Source: Peptococcaceae bacterium 1109 (GTDB taxonomy: Bacteria > Bacillota > Limnochordia > Darwinibacteriales > Darwinibacteriaceae). Taken from it: 64,000 bases of DNA. The stretch lies in contig LDJB01000001.1 in NCBI GenBank assembly GCA_001028815.1, positions 432,707-496,706 on the forward strand, read 5' to 3'. Below the pieces are notes generated by a model, which was not told the DNA's origin, searched no databases, and saw nothing but the letters and a program-made list of their open reading frames with translations. The translations under genes and the position numbers were made by a program. Below, in pieces: positions 18,000-27,099 of the stretch (its first letter is position 1; each line of letters starts with the position of its first letter).

Positions 18000-19007
18000 G
18001 TGTACCTGTGGGAACGCACGTTGAAGTGGGAAAAGGAATACCTTTCTCCGCATGCCCAATTGACAGCGGAGTCTAAGGGGCGTGTTTATCCCGATACGGA
18101 GTGTCCTGTTAGAACCCCATACCAGCGGGATCGGGACCGTATTCTGCACTCCAAAGCCTTTCGCCGCCTGCGGTCCAAGACCCAAGTCTTCATTTACCCC
18201 GAAGGGGATCACTACCGCACACGGCTCACCCATGTTCTGGAGGTGGCTCAGATCAGCCGCACTGTGGCCCGGGCTTTAGGCTTGAACGAAGACCTCACAG
18301 AAGCCATTGCTTTGGGGCATGATTTGGGCCACACTCCTTTTGGCCATGCAGGCGAAGCGGCTTTAGCCCAATTAGTAGGGCATTTCCGCCACAACGAGCA
18401 AAGCCTGCGGGTGGTTGATGTTCTGGAGGAACACTCTCCGCATTACCCTGGGCTTAACCTGACCGCGGAAGTGCGTGACGGTATCCTGAGGCATACAGGG
18501 CCCGAACTGCCTGCAACCTTAGAGGGCCAAGTGGTGCGCATCTGCGACCGGATTGCGTACCTGAACCATGACGTTGAGGACGCGGTGCGGGGAAGTATCC
18601 TCGCCGAAGGTGACCTGCCCGGGAGCATCCAGGCGGTTCTGGGCAGCACTCGCGCGGAGCGGATTGATACTATGGTACAGTCGGTGATCGAGGCGAGCCT
18701 GGATAAACCGTGCATTGCCATGGATCCAGAGGTGGCGGCTGCCACTGATGAACTTCGGGAGTTTTTGTTCGCACACGTTTATGTGGGCTCCGAAGCTAAG
18801 CTAGAAGAGAGCAAAGTTTACGGCCTCATTGAACAGCTATTCAATTACTATATGAGCAATCGGAGCCAATTGGAGAAGCGGGTGGGCCACAGCGTGCCAG
18901 AGGCTAGACTCCAGCGGGAAGTGTGCGACTATATCGCAGGCATGACAGATGGTTACGCGATCTCTGAGTATAAGCGCCTGTTCTTGCCTGCAGGCTGGAA
19001 GAGTTAG
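18000..19007 (+). CDS. dgt: Deoxyguanosinetriphosphate triphosphohydrolase-like HD protein
   Basis: About 335 residues. The HD-domain signature is clear: ILHSKAFRRLRSKTQVF near residue 50, HRTR-like RTRLTHVLEVAQ, then GHDLGHTPFGHAGE with the metal-binding histidines and aspartates. The family hydrolyses dNTPs to nucleosides and triphosphate. GTG 18000 is preferred as start since GGGAGGGG lies five bases upstream; ATG 17985 overlaps that site. The position before dnaG and sigA is conserved in many Clostridia. Confidence 0.88.
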   Translation: MYLWERTLKWEKEYLSPHAQLTAESKGRVYPDTECPVRTPYQRDRDRILHSKAFRRLRSKTQVFIYPEGDHYRTRLTHVLEVAQISRTVARALGLNEDLTEAIALGHDLGHTPFGHAGEAALAQLVGHFRHNEQSLRVVDVLEEHSPHYPGLNLTAEVRDGILRHTGPELPATLEGQVVRICDRIAYLNHDVEDAVRGSILAEGDLPGSIQAVLGSTRAERIDTMVQSVIEASLDKPCIAMDPEVAAATDELREFLFAHVYVGSEAKLEESKVYGLIEQLFNYYMSNRSQLEKRVGHSVPEARLQREVCDYIAGMTDGYAISEYKRLFLPAGWKS

Positions 19008-19022
19008 AAGGGTGGGAGTCCA

Positions 19023-20819
19023 ATAGCACGTCTTTCCGACCAGTGGATTGAACAGGTCAAAAACAGCGTGGACATTGTGAGCGTGATCGGCCGGCACGTC
19101 AATCTCAGGCAGGCTGGACGCAACTATGTAGGTCTGTGCCCTTTCCACAGCGAGAAGACCCCCTCCTTTACTGTGAACCCTGAAAAACGCTTTTTCTACT
19201 GCTTCGGATGCGGGGCTGGCGGAAGCGCCATCAACTTCATAATGCGCTTTAACAACCTGTCCTTCACTGAAGCCGTAGTTCAGTTGGCTGAGGAATCAGG
19301 AATCCCCGTACCCCAGCTTTCCCAGGGGGAGAGCAGGGAGCGGGAGCTACGGGAACGGCTGATGGCCATAAACCAGCTTGCTGCTCGCTACTATTACAGC
19401 ATGCTGCGGGCAGCACCAGGGGCTCAAGCTCGCCGCTACCTGGCGGAGCGTGGGATTTCCCCAGTACTGGCCCGCACTTTTTATCTGGGCTATGCACCTG
19501 GGGGCTGGGATAACCTAGTGAAGTTCCTGGAAGGGCAAAATGCCAGTCTTGAGGATGCTGCTGCTGCGGGGTTAATATCCCAGGGCCAGCGGGGCTATGT
19601 TGATCGCTTCCGGGATCGGATCATTTTCCCAATTTGTGATCATCTAGGGAGGTTCATTGGGTTCGGGGGGCGAATAATAAGTGACGGCCATCCTAAGTAT
19701 CTCAATACCACCGAAACCCCTGTGTTCCATAAAGGCCGTACTGTCTATGGGCTCAACTGGACGAAGGATGCCATCAAAGAGGCAAACCGGGCTGTTATCG
19801 TGGAGGGATATACAGATCTTATTTCCTTGTATAGCAAGGGAGTGCGCAATGTAGCCGCTTCTCTTGGAACGGCCTTTACATCTGCTCATGCGCGCCTTCT
19901 GGGCCGGTTTACTGAGCACGTCACCATCGCCTTTGACGGCGATCAGGCGGGGCAGCAGGCCACAATGCGGAGTATGCAGCTTCTCAGTGAAGCAGGCCTG
20001 AATGTCCGGGTGGCGCGGCTCGCACCGGGGCAAGATCCCGACGGATTTGCCCGCAGCCACACAGAGGAAGATGTGCAAGCCTGGCTTGATCAAGCTCAAC
20101 CGCTGGTGGAGTACCTTATAAGCCATGCGTTGGCCCAGCACAATGTGGAAACGAGAGAAGGAAAGTTGGCCGCCTCCCACGAAGTAATATCTGTTCTCGC
20201 TGGCATCGAACATGCGGTGGAGCGGGATGAATACATTCGGTACGCAGCCGGCAAATTACAGGTACATCAGGATTCATTGCGCGCCGATGTGAATAAGCAT
20301 AGGGCAGGGAACACAGGCCCCCGGCCTGATTCACATATCAAATCCAGAAACAGGCATACTATAGAACGCGTGCGTATTCCCACGGTTTCTCACGGGGAGT
20401 TAGTGGAGAGGGACCTTCTGCGGTGGATTCTCCACCAGCCGGAGTTGCTTGACGACTTCACCGCCCAGGGGTTTTCCGCGGAGGATTTTTCAACGCAAGA
20501 GTACCGCCACTTGGTGAGCCTGCTGGCAAGAGGCGAATGGGATGAGCTGGGCGCCAGCACAGCTGGGGATATCTTGGATTTGGACCGGCCTACGGGGAAG
20601 TGGCAGGAGTACGTCAACCAGTTTCAGGCAGTGATCTGGAAGCGAAGATTGTCCAAAATAGAGGAAAAGCTTTCATCCTTGGAGAATGAAAGAAAAGGTT
20701 TTGATATTCATATGGAGCTTTATGTTCTTCTCAAGGAGTATTATGATTTGCGCCGAACGGTTTTTTTCTCCAAGGAGAAACATGCAGCGCGGCCCGGAGG
20801 AAGGGGGGAATATGCTTGA
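19023..20819 (+). CDS. dnaG: DNA primase DnaG with apparent ATA start codon
   Basis: About 598 residues. The zinc-binding domain has [11 protein letters not shown] and CFGCGAGG. The RNA-polymerase domain follows with TOPRIM motifs VIVEGYTDL and FDGDQAGQ, and then a C-terminal DnaB-interaction region. Conserved N-terminal sequence ([19 protein letters not shown], matching the start region of Bacillus DnaG) is encoded upstream of the first ordinary start, GTG 19068. Between the in-frame stop of dgt at 19005 and that region there is no ATG, GTG or TTG. ATA at 19023, four to seven bases after AGGGTGGGAG, is the best start. Either a rare AUA initiation or a base error explains this. It overlaps sigA by four bases. 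Confidence 0.88.
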   Translation: MARLSDQWIEQVKNSVDIVSVIGRHVNLRQAGRNYVGLCPFHSEKTPSFTVNPEKRFFYCFGCGAGGSAINFIMRFNNLSFTEAVVQLAEESGIPVPQLSQGESRERELRERLMAINQLAARYYYSMLRAAPGAQARRYLAERGISPVLARTFYLGYAPGGWDNLVKFLEGQNASLEDAAAAGLISQGQRGYVDRFRDRIIFPICDHLGRFIGFGGRIISDGHPKYLNTTETPVFHKGRTVYGLNWTKDAIKEANRAVIVEGYTDLISLYSKGVRNVAASLGTAFTSAHARLLGRFTEHVTIAFDGDQAGQQATMRSMQLLSEAGLNVRVARLAPGQDPDGFARSHTEEDVQAWLDQAQPLVEYLISHALAQHNVETREGKLAASHEVISVLAGIEHAVERDEYIRYAAGKLQVHQDSLRADVNKHRAGNTGPRPDSHIKSRNRHTIERVRIPTVSHGELVERDLLRWILHQPELLDDFTAQGFSAEDFSTQEYRHLVSLLARGEWDELGASTAGDILDLDRPTGKWQEYVNQFQAVIWKRRLSKIEEKLSSLENERKGFDIHMELYVLLKEYYDLRRTVFFSKEKHAARPGGRGEYA

Positions 20820-21928
20820 GCAAGAAAGACTCAGTCAGTCTGGAAACCATAAATGATCTCATGGAACGGGGCAAAAAGCGCGGTGTATTGACCTACCGCG
20901 AGATCATGGACACTCTGCAAGATGTGGAGCTTAACCCCGATCAGATCGATGAGATATACGAAAGTTTTTCTGCAATGGGAATTGATGTGATACCAGAGAG
21001 CTCAGACGATGATTCTGAGGAGCTGGAGAACAGCATCGTGGACGATGACGAGGTAACAGAAGAGGAACAGTACGATCTTTCAGTTCCCGAAGGCGTGGAT
21101 ATTGATGATCCTGTTCGCATGTACCTCAAAGAAATCGGGCGCGTCCCCCTTCTCACTGCAGAACAAGAGATCGAGTATGCCAAGCGCATCGAAGAAGGCG
21201 ATGAAGAGGCAAAAAGGCGCCTGGCCGAGGCCAATCTGCGCCTAGTGGTTAGCATTGCGAAGCGCTATGTGGGAAGAGGCATGCAGCTTCTGGATTTGAT
21301 CCAGGAAGGCAACTTGGGCCTGATTAAGGCCGTGGAGAAGTTTGATTACCGGAAAGGGTTTAAGTTCAGCACCTATGCTACGTGGTGGATTCGCCAGGCC
21401 ATCACGCGAGCTATCGCAGATCAGGCCCGCACCATCCGAATCCCCGTTCATATGGTGGAAACGATTAATAAGCTGACCCGTGTTTCCCGGCAGCTCCTGC
21501 AGGAGCTAGGTCGGGCGCCTCAGCCTGAGGAAATTGCAGCGGAAATGGACCTTCCAGTGGAGCGGGTGCGGGAAATCATGAAGATCGCCCAAGAGCCGGT
21601 CTCTTTGGAAACGCCCATTGGCGAAGAAGAAGACAGTCATCTCGGCGACTTCATTGAGGACCAGGATGCCCTGGCCCCCGCGGAAGCTGCATCCTTTACA
21701 ATGCTCCGGGAGCAGTTGTCTAGTGTCCTTGAGTCCCTGACCCCCCGGGAGCAGCAGGTGTTAAGACTGCGGTTTGGCCTGGATGATGGGCGGACCCGCA
21801 CGTTGGAGGAGGTAGGCCAGGTCTTTGGCGTTACACGGGAGCGCATCCGGCAGATCGAGGCCAAGGCTTTGAGGAAGCTCCGCCATCCCAGCAGGAGTAA
21901 GAAGCTTAAGGACTTCCTGGAGCAATAG
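20816..21928 (+). CDS. sigA: Housekeeping RNA polymerase sigma factor SigA (RpoD)
   Basis: The 370-residue group 1 sigma factor has region 1.1 at the N-terminus, an acidic linker, region 1.2 ([17 protein letters not shown]), the very conserved region 2 ([20 protein letters not shown]), region 3 and a region 4.2 helix-turn-helix ([16 protein letters not shown]). The start is TTG 20816, overlapping the dnaG stop in the pattern TTGA, behind GGAAGGGGGG. The dnaG-sigA operon is the classic arrangement in Bacillota. Confidence 0.96.
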   Translation: MSKKDSVSLETINDLMERGKKRGVLTYREIMDTLQDVELNPDQIDEIYESFSAMGIDVIPESSDDDSEELENSIVDDDEVTEEEQYDLSVPEGVDIDDPVRMYLKEIGRVPLLTAEQEIEYAKRIEEGDEEAKRRLAEANLRLVVSIAKRYVGRGMQLLDLIQEGNLGLIKAVEKFDYRKGFKFSTYATWWIRQAITRAIADQARTIRIPVHMVETINKLTRVSRQLLQELGRAPQPEEIAAEMDLPVERVREIMKIAQEPVSLETPIGEEEDSHLGDFIEDQDALAPAEAASFTMLREQLSSVLESLTPREQQVLRLRFGLDDGRTRTLEEVGQVFGVTRERIRQIEAKALRKLRHPSRSKKLKDFLEQ

Positions 21929-21939
21929 TTGCCGTGTTC

Positions 21940-21969
21940 TTGACAGGGCTCATCTCAGTGCCATATAAT
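21940..21969 (+). promoter_or_regulatory. SigA-type promoter for the tRNA gene
   Basis: TTGACA at 21940-21945 and TATAAT at 21964-21969 are both consensus with an 18-base spacer. The tRNA starts 15 bases after the -10 box. Confidence 0.85.
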
Positions 21970-21983
21970 AATACAGTGGTTAT

Positions 21984-22059
<76 letters not shown>

Positions 22060-22082
22060 TTAAATTACTACGGAAAACTTCG

Positions 22083-22113
22083 GCCTCACCGCCATAGGCA
22101 AGTGAGGCTTTTG
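22083..22113 (+). terminator. Terminator after the tRNA
   Basis: A 7-bp stem GCCTCAC (22083-22089) with GTGAGGC (22102-22108) and a 12-base loop, followed by TTTTG. Confidence 0.65.
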
Positions 22114-22130
22114 TTATCCCCAAGGATAAG

Positions 22131-22937
22131 GTGGTGCACGGGATGGGCGAATTTCCCACTGTGGGGGATGTGGCTCGCCTTATGGAGCAGCTGGCCCCTG
22201 AGGAACTCAAGATGGATTGGGATAATGTGGGCCTTCAATTGGGTGAACGGTCGAGGAAAGTGCAGAAGATCCTGGTCACGCTCACAGTGACTCCAGAAGT
22301 GGCAGAGCTGGCCGCGGGCCAAGGTGTGGATCTGATTGTCGCACATCACCCTCTGATCTTCAAACCCCTTTATCACGTCCGCACCGACACCTATCAGGGT
22401 GCCTTAGTTGCGTTCTTAATCCGTAACGGTATTTACGTGTACGTGAGCCATACTAACCTGGACATAGCGGAACAGGGTCTCAATCACTGGCTGGCAGAAG
22501 CCCTTGGCCTGGAACGGCCAGAACCCCTGCTTCCCGGCCCTATCCCCGGCACGGGGCTGGGGCGGATAGGGAAGATCAGCCCTGGCAAGGCGGAAGCCCT
22601 CTGCGACCACGTACAGGCGGTGCTTGATTCCCCGGTGCGTCTAGTTGGCCCTCGGGGGCTGGTGTGCGAGAAGGTCGCGGTGTGCGGCGGGTCAGGCGGC
22701 GATCTCGTGAGCGCCGCTGCGGAGGTAGGGGCGCAAGCGCTTGTGACAGGGGATGTGTCTTACCATGAAGCCCTCGATGCTGTCCACGCTGGGTTGGTGG
22801 TGATCGATGCAGGCCATCATGGTACGGAGAAGATCATGGTGCCGAAAGTTGCAGCTTACCTCCGAGGGGAGATGCCCGGGGTGGAGATCCTGGAAGCACC
22901 AGGCTTGGATCCCTTCACCGGTTGCAACCTGCAGTGA
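22131..22937 (+). CDS. Nif3-like dinuclear metal centre protein (YqfO family)
   Basis: About 268 residues. The metal-binding features of the family are present: DNVGLQLG near residue 30, IVAHHPLIFKP near residue 70, VSHTNLDIAEQGLN near residue 105 and DAGHHGTE near residue 225. Family members form toroidal hexamers with two metals per subunit. One role reported is GTP cyclohydrolase-like activity, but the general function is unsettled. This is the short form without the inserted PII-like domain of the Bacillus protein. GTG 22131, GTG 22134 and ATG 22143 are all possible starts near AAGGAT. In Bacillus yqfO lies close to sigA as here. Confidence 0.88.
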   Translation: MVHGMGEFPTVGDVARLMEQLAPEELKMDWDNVGLQLGERSRKVQKILVTLTVTPEVAELAAGQGVDLIVAHHPLIFKPLYHVRTDTYQGALVAFLIRNGIYVYVSHTNLDIAEQGLNHWLAEALGLERPEPLLPGPIPGTGLGRIGKISPGKAEALCDHVQAVLDSPVRLVGPRGLVCEKVAVCGGSGGDLVSAAAEVGAQALVTGDVSYHEALDAVHAGLVVIDAGHHGTEKIMVPKVAAYLRGEMPGVEILEAPGLDPFTGCNLQ

Positions 22938-22949
22938 GTGTGTTATAAT
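22922..22949 (+). promoter_or_regulatory. Promoter of the RNase P RNA gene
   Basis: TTGCAA at 22922-22927, a 16-base spacer and perfect TATAAT at 22944-22949. It overlaps the end of the Nif3-family gene. The start expected from the -10 box (about 22956) coincides with the first base of RNase P helix P1. Confidence 0.75.
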
Positions 22950-22955
22950 TTGAAT

Positions 22956-23287
22956 GCGAGTGGACCAGGTGATCGCGGGGGAGACCCTGAGGAAAGTCCG
23001 AGCTCCGCAGAGCAGGGTGCTGGGTAATGCCCAGTGGGGGCAACCCCAAGGCTAGTGCCACAGAAACATACCGCCCGTAAGGGTAAGGGTGAAACGGTGA
23101 GGTAAGAGCTCACCAGCGGCCAGGTGACTGGCTGGCTAGGTAAACCCCACCCGGAGCAAGGCCAAATAGGGAGGGAGAGGCTGCTCGTCTCGTTAGACTT
23201 CCGGGTTGGCTGCTTGAGACTGTAGGTAACTGCAGTCCTAGATAGATGATCACCCTCGACAGAACTCGGCTTATCGGTTCACTCGTC
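22956..23287 (+). ncRNA. rnpB: RNase P RNA, bacterial class A
   Basis: The catalytic RNA that trims tRNA 5' ends. Universal segments are visible in order: GAGGAAAGTCCGAGCTCC, ACAGAAACATACCGCC, GGGTGAAACGGTGAGGTAAG (split as GGGTGAAA and GGTAAGAGCTCACCAGCG), then AGATAGATGATCACC and GACAGAACTCGGCTTAT. Helix P1 closes between GCGAGTG at 22956-22962 and CACTCGT at 23280-23286. The internal loops and order resemble class A rather than the Bacillus class B form. Ends are good to a few bases. Confidence 0.95.
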
Positions 23288-23294
23288 TCTTTGA

Positions 23295-23325
23295 CCTGAA
23301 TACTTCAAAGTATTCGGGTTTTTTT
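23295..23325 (+). terminator. Terminator after rnpB
   Basis: A 9-bp stem CCTGAATAC/GTATTCGGG with a 6-base loop and seven T residues. Confidence 0.9.
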
Positions 23326-23386
23326 GTTGCCTTTTTTTGCTTGGGAAGAAGGGTTTTGCGATTTGCGGGAGAATAAGGGAGTAAAG

Positions 23387-23416
23387 GTGGGGAAAAGTGG
23401 AGGGAAGTGGGGGGGA
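23387..23416 (+). promoter_or_regulatory. Probable MraZ operator: three 10-base direct repeats
   Basis: GTGGGGAAAA, GTGGAGGGAA and GTGGGGGGGA follow each other exactly at 10-base steps, ending just before mraZ. The third repeat also serves as the ribosome-binding site. MraZ in other bacteria binds TGGG-type repeats of this period upstream of its own operon, so autoregulation of the division cluster is the natural reading. Confidence 0.7.
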
Positions 23417-23424
23417 CTGGTCCG

Positions 23425-23856
23425 ATGTTTATGGGTGAGTATCAGCACACTCTAGATGCCAAGGGTCGCCTAATAGTCCCTGCCAAGTTCCGGGAAGGCC
23501 TGGGAGTGGGAGGAGTGCTGACCCGCGGTTTGGACAACTGCTTATTTCTTTTCCCCCGTGAAGAGTGGCAGGCACTGGAAGAGAAGTTGAAGTCACTTCC
23601 CCTCACCAAAGCTGGTGCACGGCAATTTGTGCGCTTTCTGTTCTCCGGCGCCACCGATTGTGAGTTAGATAAGCAAGGACGGATTGCGGTTCCGCAGAAT
23701 CTGCGGGACTATGCGGAAATCGAAAAAGAAGCGGTGGTTATCGGAGTATCTAACCGTGTTGAGATTTGGAGTAAGGCAAGATGGGAATCTTATATTGAAG
23801 AAGCAGAAGAATCCTATGAGGCCATTGCAGAAAGCATTGTTGACTTAGGAATCTGA
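23425..23856 (+). CDS. mraZ: Transcriptional regulator MraZ
   Basis: The 143-residue protein has two SpoVT/AbrB-like MraZ repeats: [20 protein letters not shown] at the N-terminus and [19 protein letters not shown] in the second half. MraZ forms rings and represses the division and cell-wall cluster. The start is ATG 23425, the conserved MFMGEY, behind a G-rich site. The open frame extends back to 23407 without family support. Confidence 0.95.
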   Translation: MFMGEYQHTLDAKGRLIVPAKFREGLGVGGVLTRGLDNCLFLFPREEWQALEEKLKSLPLTKAGARQFVRFLFSGATDCELDKQGRIAVPQNLRDYAEIEKEAVVIGVSNRVEIWSKARWESYIEEAEESYEAIAESIVDLGI

Positions 23857-23876
23857 GGCCGCAAAGGATGAGATCA

Positions 23877-24809
23877 ATGCATTTCGCCCATGAACCAGTA
23901 CTTCTGCACGAAAGCCTAGAGGCTCTTGCCCTAAAGCCCGGCGGTACATATGTTGACTGCACTCTGGGCGGAGCCGGACACAGCCTGGCGATTTTGTCAA
24001 CGGAGCCCAGCATCAAGCTGGTGGGAATCGATCAGGATCCCGCAGCTTTGGAGCGAGCGGGTCATCGCTTGCAGCACTACAGAGACCGGGTAACGTTGGT
24101 GCACGGCAACTTCCGCGATATCACACGCCTTCTAGCTGGCATCGGTATCAGCCAGGCGGATGGGATACTGCTTGACATAGGAGTATCATCGCCCCAGTTG
24201 AATGAAGGGGAGCGGGGGTTTAGTTATCACCATGATGCACCCCTTGATATGCGCATGAATCCCGAGGGTGCCGTTTCGGCACAAGATCTTGTGAACGGGC
24301 TCTCACAGAAAGAACTGACCCGAATTATTTCCGAGTATGGAGAAGAACGTTGGGCCGCTCGGATAGCGCAGTTTATCGTTAATTATCGGGAGCAAGAACC
24401 GATCCGCACTACGGGGCAGTTGGTAGGTATTATAAAGAGCGCAATCCCCGTCGGCGCCAGGCAAGGTGGCCCCCACCCGGCCAGGAGGACTTTTCAGGCG
24501 CTGAGGATTGCGGTGAACGATGAGTTAGGGGCATTGCAGTCAGCGCTAGAGCAGAGCGTCCCCCTGCTGCGGCAAGGGGGCAGGATCGTTGTTATTACGT
24601 TCCACTCTTTGGAGGACAGGATCGTGAAAGAGTTTTTCCAAAGCTGCTTGGGCCGTTGTATTTGTCCTCCAGGCCTGCCGGTCTGTGCCTGCGGGCAGCA
24701 AGCTACGCTTAAGCTTGTAAACAACAAGCCCATTGTTCCATCGGCGGCAGAGTTGGCGAAAAATCCCCGAGCGCGTAGTGCCAAACTGCGAGCCGCCGAA
24801 CGACTATGA
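23877..24809 (+). CDS. rsmH: 16S rRNA (cytosine(1402)-N(4))-methyltransferase RsmH
   Basis: About 310 residues. It opens with [16 protein letters not shown], then the SAM-binding [32 protein letters not shown] and [14 protein letters not shown]. The enzyme methylates C1402 in the ribosomal P site. ATG 23877 is preferred; the upstream ATG 23868 lies immediately on the AAAGG ribosome-binding site. Its second place in the cluster after mraZ is standard. Confidence 0.95.
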   Translation: MHFAHEPVLLHESLEALALKPGGTYVDCTLGGAGHSLAILSTEPSIKLVGIDQDPAALERAGHRLQHYRDRVTLVHGNFRDITRLLAGIGISQADGILLDIGVSSPQLNEGERGFSYHHDAPLDMRMNPEGAVSAQDLVNGLSQKELTRIISEYGEERWAARIAQFIVNYREQEPIRTTGQLVGIIKSAIPVGARQGGPHPARRTFQALRIAVNDELGALQSALEQSVPLLRQGGRIVVITFHSLEDRIVKEFFQSCLGRCICPPGLPVCACGQQATLKLVNNKPIVPSAAELAKNPRARSAKLRAAERL

Positions 24810-24821
24810 GGAGGCACCGCC

Positions 24822-25340
24822 ATGGTTCCTGCGAGACAGATACCCAGTTCATACCAGTGGGAGACCACCAACCCTTACGAACCGCCTGAACCCAGGCGCA
24901 ATCTAAGGCCGAAGCGGAAGCGCAGGCGTGTGCCTGCCACTGTGAAGCTGTGCCTCATCGCGGCCTTAGTGGTTTCTCTGGGACTGCTTTACATTTCCCA
25001 GCAGCTCAACACCGTGTATCTTTCTCTAGAACTTGCCAATCTGCAGGAGGAGGCAAATTTAGTCAAGCAGCGAAATGGATATCTTAGGGTGCAGCTGGAA
25101 CAAGCCCGGTCTATTCAGGTTATCGAGGAACTTGCCAGGACGAAACTGGGCATGGTTGATCCCTCGCATACGGCCGTCTTGGTTGCTTCCAACAGCCTGG
25201 TGGGGCTGAGATCTGAGGAAACGGGTGCAGGCACTCTTGCAGGTTCTAACCCCCCAGTTGAAAGCAACGCGTGGACTGTGGTAGCCAACTGGCTGAACAA
25301 GCTGTTCCCGGTGGGAGGAGTTGAAGCTGGCAAACTTTGA
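24822..25340 (+). CDS. ftsL: Cell division protein FtsL
   Basis: A 172-residue bitopic protein: basic cytoplasmic N-terminus (RPKRKRRRVP), one membrane helix at about residues 45-62, then a leucine-zipper-like coiled coil (LSLELANLQEEANLVKQRN) ending in the DivIC/FtsL box ARTKLGMVDP. A low-complexity tail of about 50 residues follows. Identification rests on topology, the box and position between rsmH and the class B PBP. GAGGAGG precedes the ATG. The last 20 bases overlap the next gene. Confidence 0.85.
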   Translation: MVPARQIPSSYQWETTNPYEPPEPRRNLRPKRKRRRVPATVKLCLIAALVVSLGLLYISQQLNTVYLSLELANLQEEANLVKQRNGYLRVQLEQARSIQVIEELARTKLGMVDPSHTAVLVASNSLVGLRSEETGAGTLAGSNPPVESNAWTVVANWLNKLFPVGGVEAGKL

Positions 25341-27039
25341 TCAATGGCGTCGCGTGCAGCGCCGGACAGCTTTCGTTTTCGTCATCTTAGTATTGTGCAG
25401 CCTGGGCCTTATGGGCCGCCTTGTTTATCTGCAGATAGTGAAACATGGGCAGTACAGCGAAATGGCCTTTGCCCAACGGATGAGGCCGCGGGTGGTAGAC
25501 CCCCAACGGGGAAGCATTTACGATCGAAATTATAAAACGTTAGCTATGAGTATCGGAGCCGATGCAGTCTACGCCATTCCCACGAGAATTGGCGACCCTC
25601 AGGGGACTGCTCAGTTATTGGCTCCGTATTTGTCGTTATCGGCCCGGGAGATTGAGGAAAAGCTGCGAAGTGAGACGTCCAGCAGCGTGTGGCTGGCGCG
25701 GAAACTCACGCCGGAGCAGGCCCGGGCAGTACGGGATTTGAAGCTTCCCGGCATTTACCTAGTGGAGCGTCCCCAGCGCTACTATCCTAACGGCACTCTG
25801 GCCGCGCACGTTCTGGGGATCACCGGCATTGACAACCAGGGCCTTGAGGGCTTGGAGTATTACTACGATGAGTATCTGCGGGGCACCCCAGGCCGCCTCG
25901 CGGCAGAGGCAGATGCTGCGGCGCGCCTTATCCCTGGAGGAGATGCCGCGTTCCAGCCCCCTGTAGATGGACTCGATCTGATCTTGGCCCTTGATTCGGT
26001 GATCCAGCACATCGCGGAGAGCCAGATCCGAGCAGCGGTGGAGGAAACAAAGAGTGAGCGGGGGGTAGTCATGGTGATGGATCCCCACACTGGAGAGATC
26101 CTAGCCAGCGCAGTCTACCCTGCTTTTGATCCAAATAATTACTCCGCTTATCCCATGAATGTGAGGCGCAACATAGCCATTACAGACCAGTATGAACCAG
26201 GTTCAACGTTTAAGTTTGTTACAGCTGCGGCCGCCTTGGAGATAGGCATCGCCTCCGAAGGAAGTATGTTCTACTCTGGCTCCTCGTGGCAAGTGGGGGG
26301 CGGGACCATCCGCAACTGGGACGGCCGGGGAAGCGGGAACATTACGTTCCGACAAGCGCTAGAGCGTTCGGACAATATTGTCTTTGCTCAGCTGGCAGTG
26401 GAAATGGGCCCCGAACGGTTCTACCCCATTATTCGAGGGTTCGGGCTGGGAAGCAGGTTGGGGGTAGATTTCCCTGGCGAAGGCCGCGGCAGTGTCGTTG
26501 CCCCAGGAGAAGTGAAGTACGGGGAAACAATCCGCTGGGCTACCATGGGCTTCGGCCAAGGGGTGGCCGTAACACCCCTGCAGCTGCTTACTGCGATCTG
26601 CGCTGTGGCCAACGATGGGATTGTGATGCGTCCCCGGTTTGTGAGGGAAATCAGGGACAGCCACGGGCGGTTGGTGGAAAAGTTCGAGCCTGAACCTCTG
26701 GGGCGCGCCTTGAGTGAGTCCACTGCCAAACGCCTAAGTAGCCTTCTTCGCTCAGTGGTGGTCAACGGCGGAGGGAGCCAAGCAGAGATTCCCGGCTATT
26801 ACTCTGCAGGGAAAACGGGTACAGCAGAAGTGCCGGAGGCAGGGGGTTACGGGGACGAGCGCATTTCTTCTTTTGTGGGATATGCTCCTGCGGATGACCC
26901 AGCGTTAGCAGCCTTGGTCATCTTGTACAAACCGCAGACTGAGATCCGCTTCGGCAGCGTCCTCGCAGCGCCCGTGTTCCGGGAAGTAATGGAACAGAGC
27001 CTTAACCACTTAGGGATCGAGCGGCGGGATGTTCGTTAA
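25321..27039 (+). CDS. ftsI: Class B penicillin-binding protein, FtsI/SpoVD type
   Basis: The 572-residue septal transpeptidase has one N-terminal membrane helix, a PBP dimerisation domain with RGSIYDRN, then transpeptidase motifs STFKFVTA (active-site serine), SDN and KTGTAEVP. There is no PASTA tail, unlike Bacillus Pbp2B and SpoVD. The start is TTG 25321, directly abutting GGAGGAG; in-frame CTG 25327 would be better spaced but is a rarer start. Its place after ftsL and before murE supports a septal role with FtsW. Confidence 0.92.
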   Translation: MKLANFDQWRRVQRRTAFVFVILVLCSLGLMGRLVYLQIVKHGQYSEMAFAQRMRPRVVDPQRGSIYDRNYKTLAMSIGADAVYAIPTRIGDPQGTAQLLAPYLSLSAREIEEKLRSETSSSVWLARKLTPEQARAVRDLKLPGIYLVERPQRYYPNGTLAAHVLGITGIDNQGLEGLEYYYDEYLRGTPGRLAAEADAAARLIPGGDAAFQPPVDGLDLILALDSVIQHIAESQIRAAVEETKSERGVVMVMDPHTGEILASAVYPAFDPNNYSAYPMNVRRNIAITDQYEPGSTFKFVTAAAALEIGIASEGSMFYSGSSWQVGGGTIRNWDGRGSGNITFRQALERSDNIVFAQLAVEMGPERFYPIIRGFGLGSRLGVDFPGEGRGSVVAPGEVKYGETIRWATMGFGQGVAVTPLQLLTAICAVANDGIVMRPRFVREIRDSHGRLVEKFEPEPLGRALSESTAKRLSSLLRSVVVNGGGSQAEIPGYYSAGKTGTAEVPEAGGYGDERISSFVGYAPADDPALAALVILYKPQTEIRFGSVLAAPVFREVMEQSLNHLGIERRDVR

Positions 27040-27099
27040 GGAGCTTGGACTGGTATTCTTGTCTATCTGCCTGAATAATAGTGTACGGGAGGCGACATT

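Noticed and set aside
19068..20819. GTG 19068 as start of dnaG
   Set aside because: It would remove the conserved first helix of the primase zinc domain, which is encoded in frame just upstream.
23387..23416. GTGGG repeats as a CRISPR-like or tandem minisatellite array
   Set aside because: Only three 10-base units, placed exactly before mraZ, which fits an operator far better.
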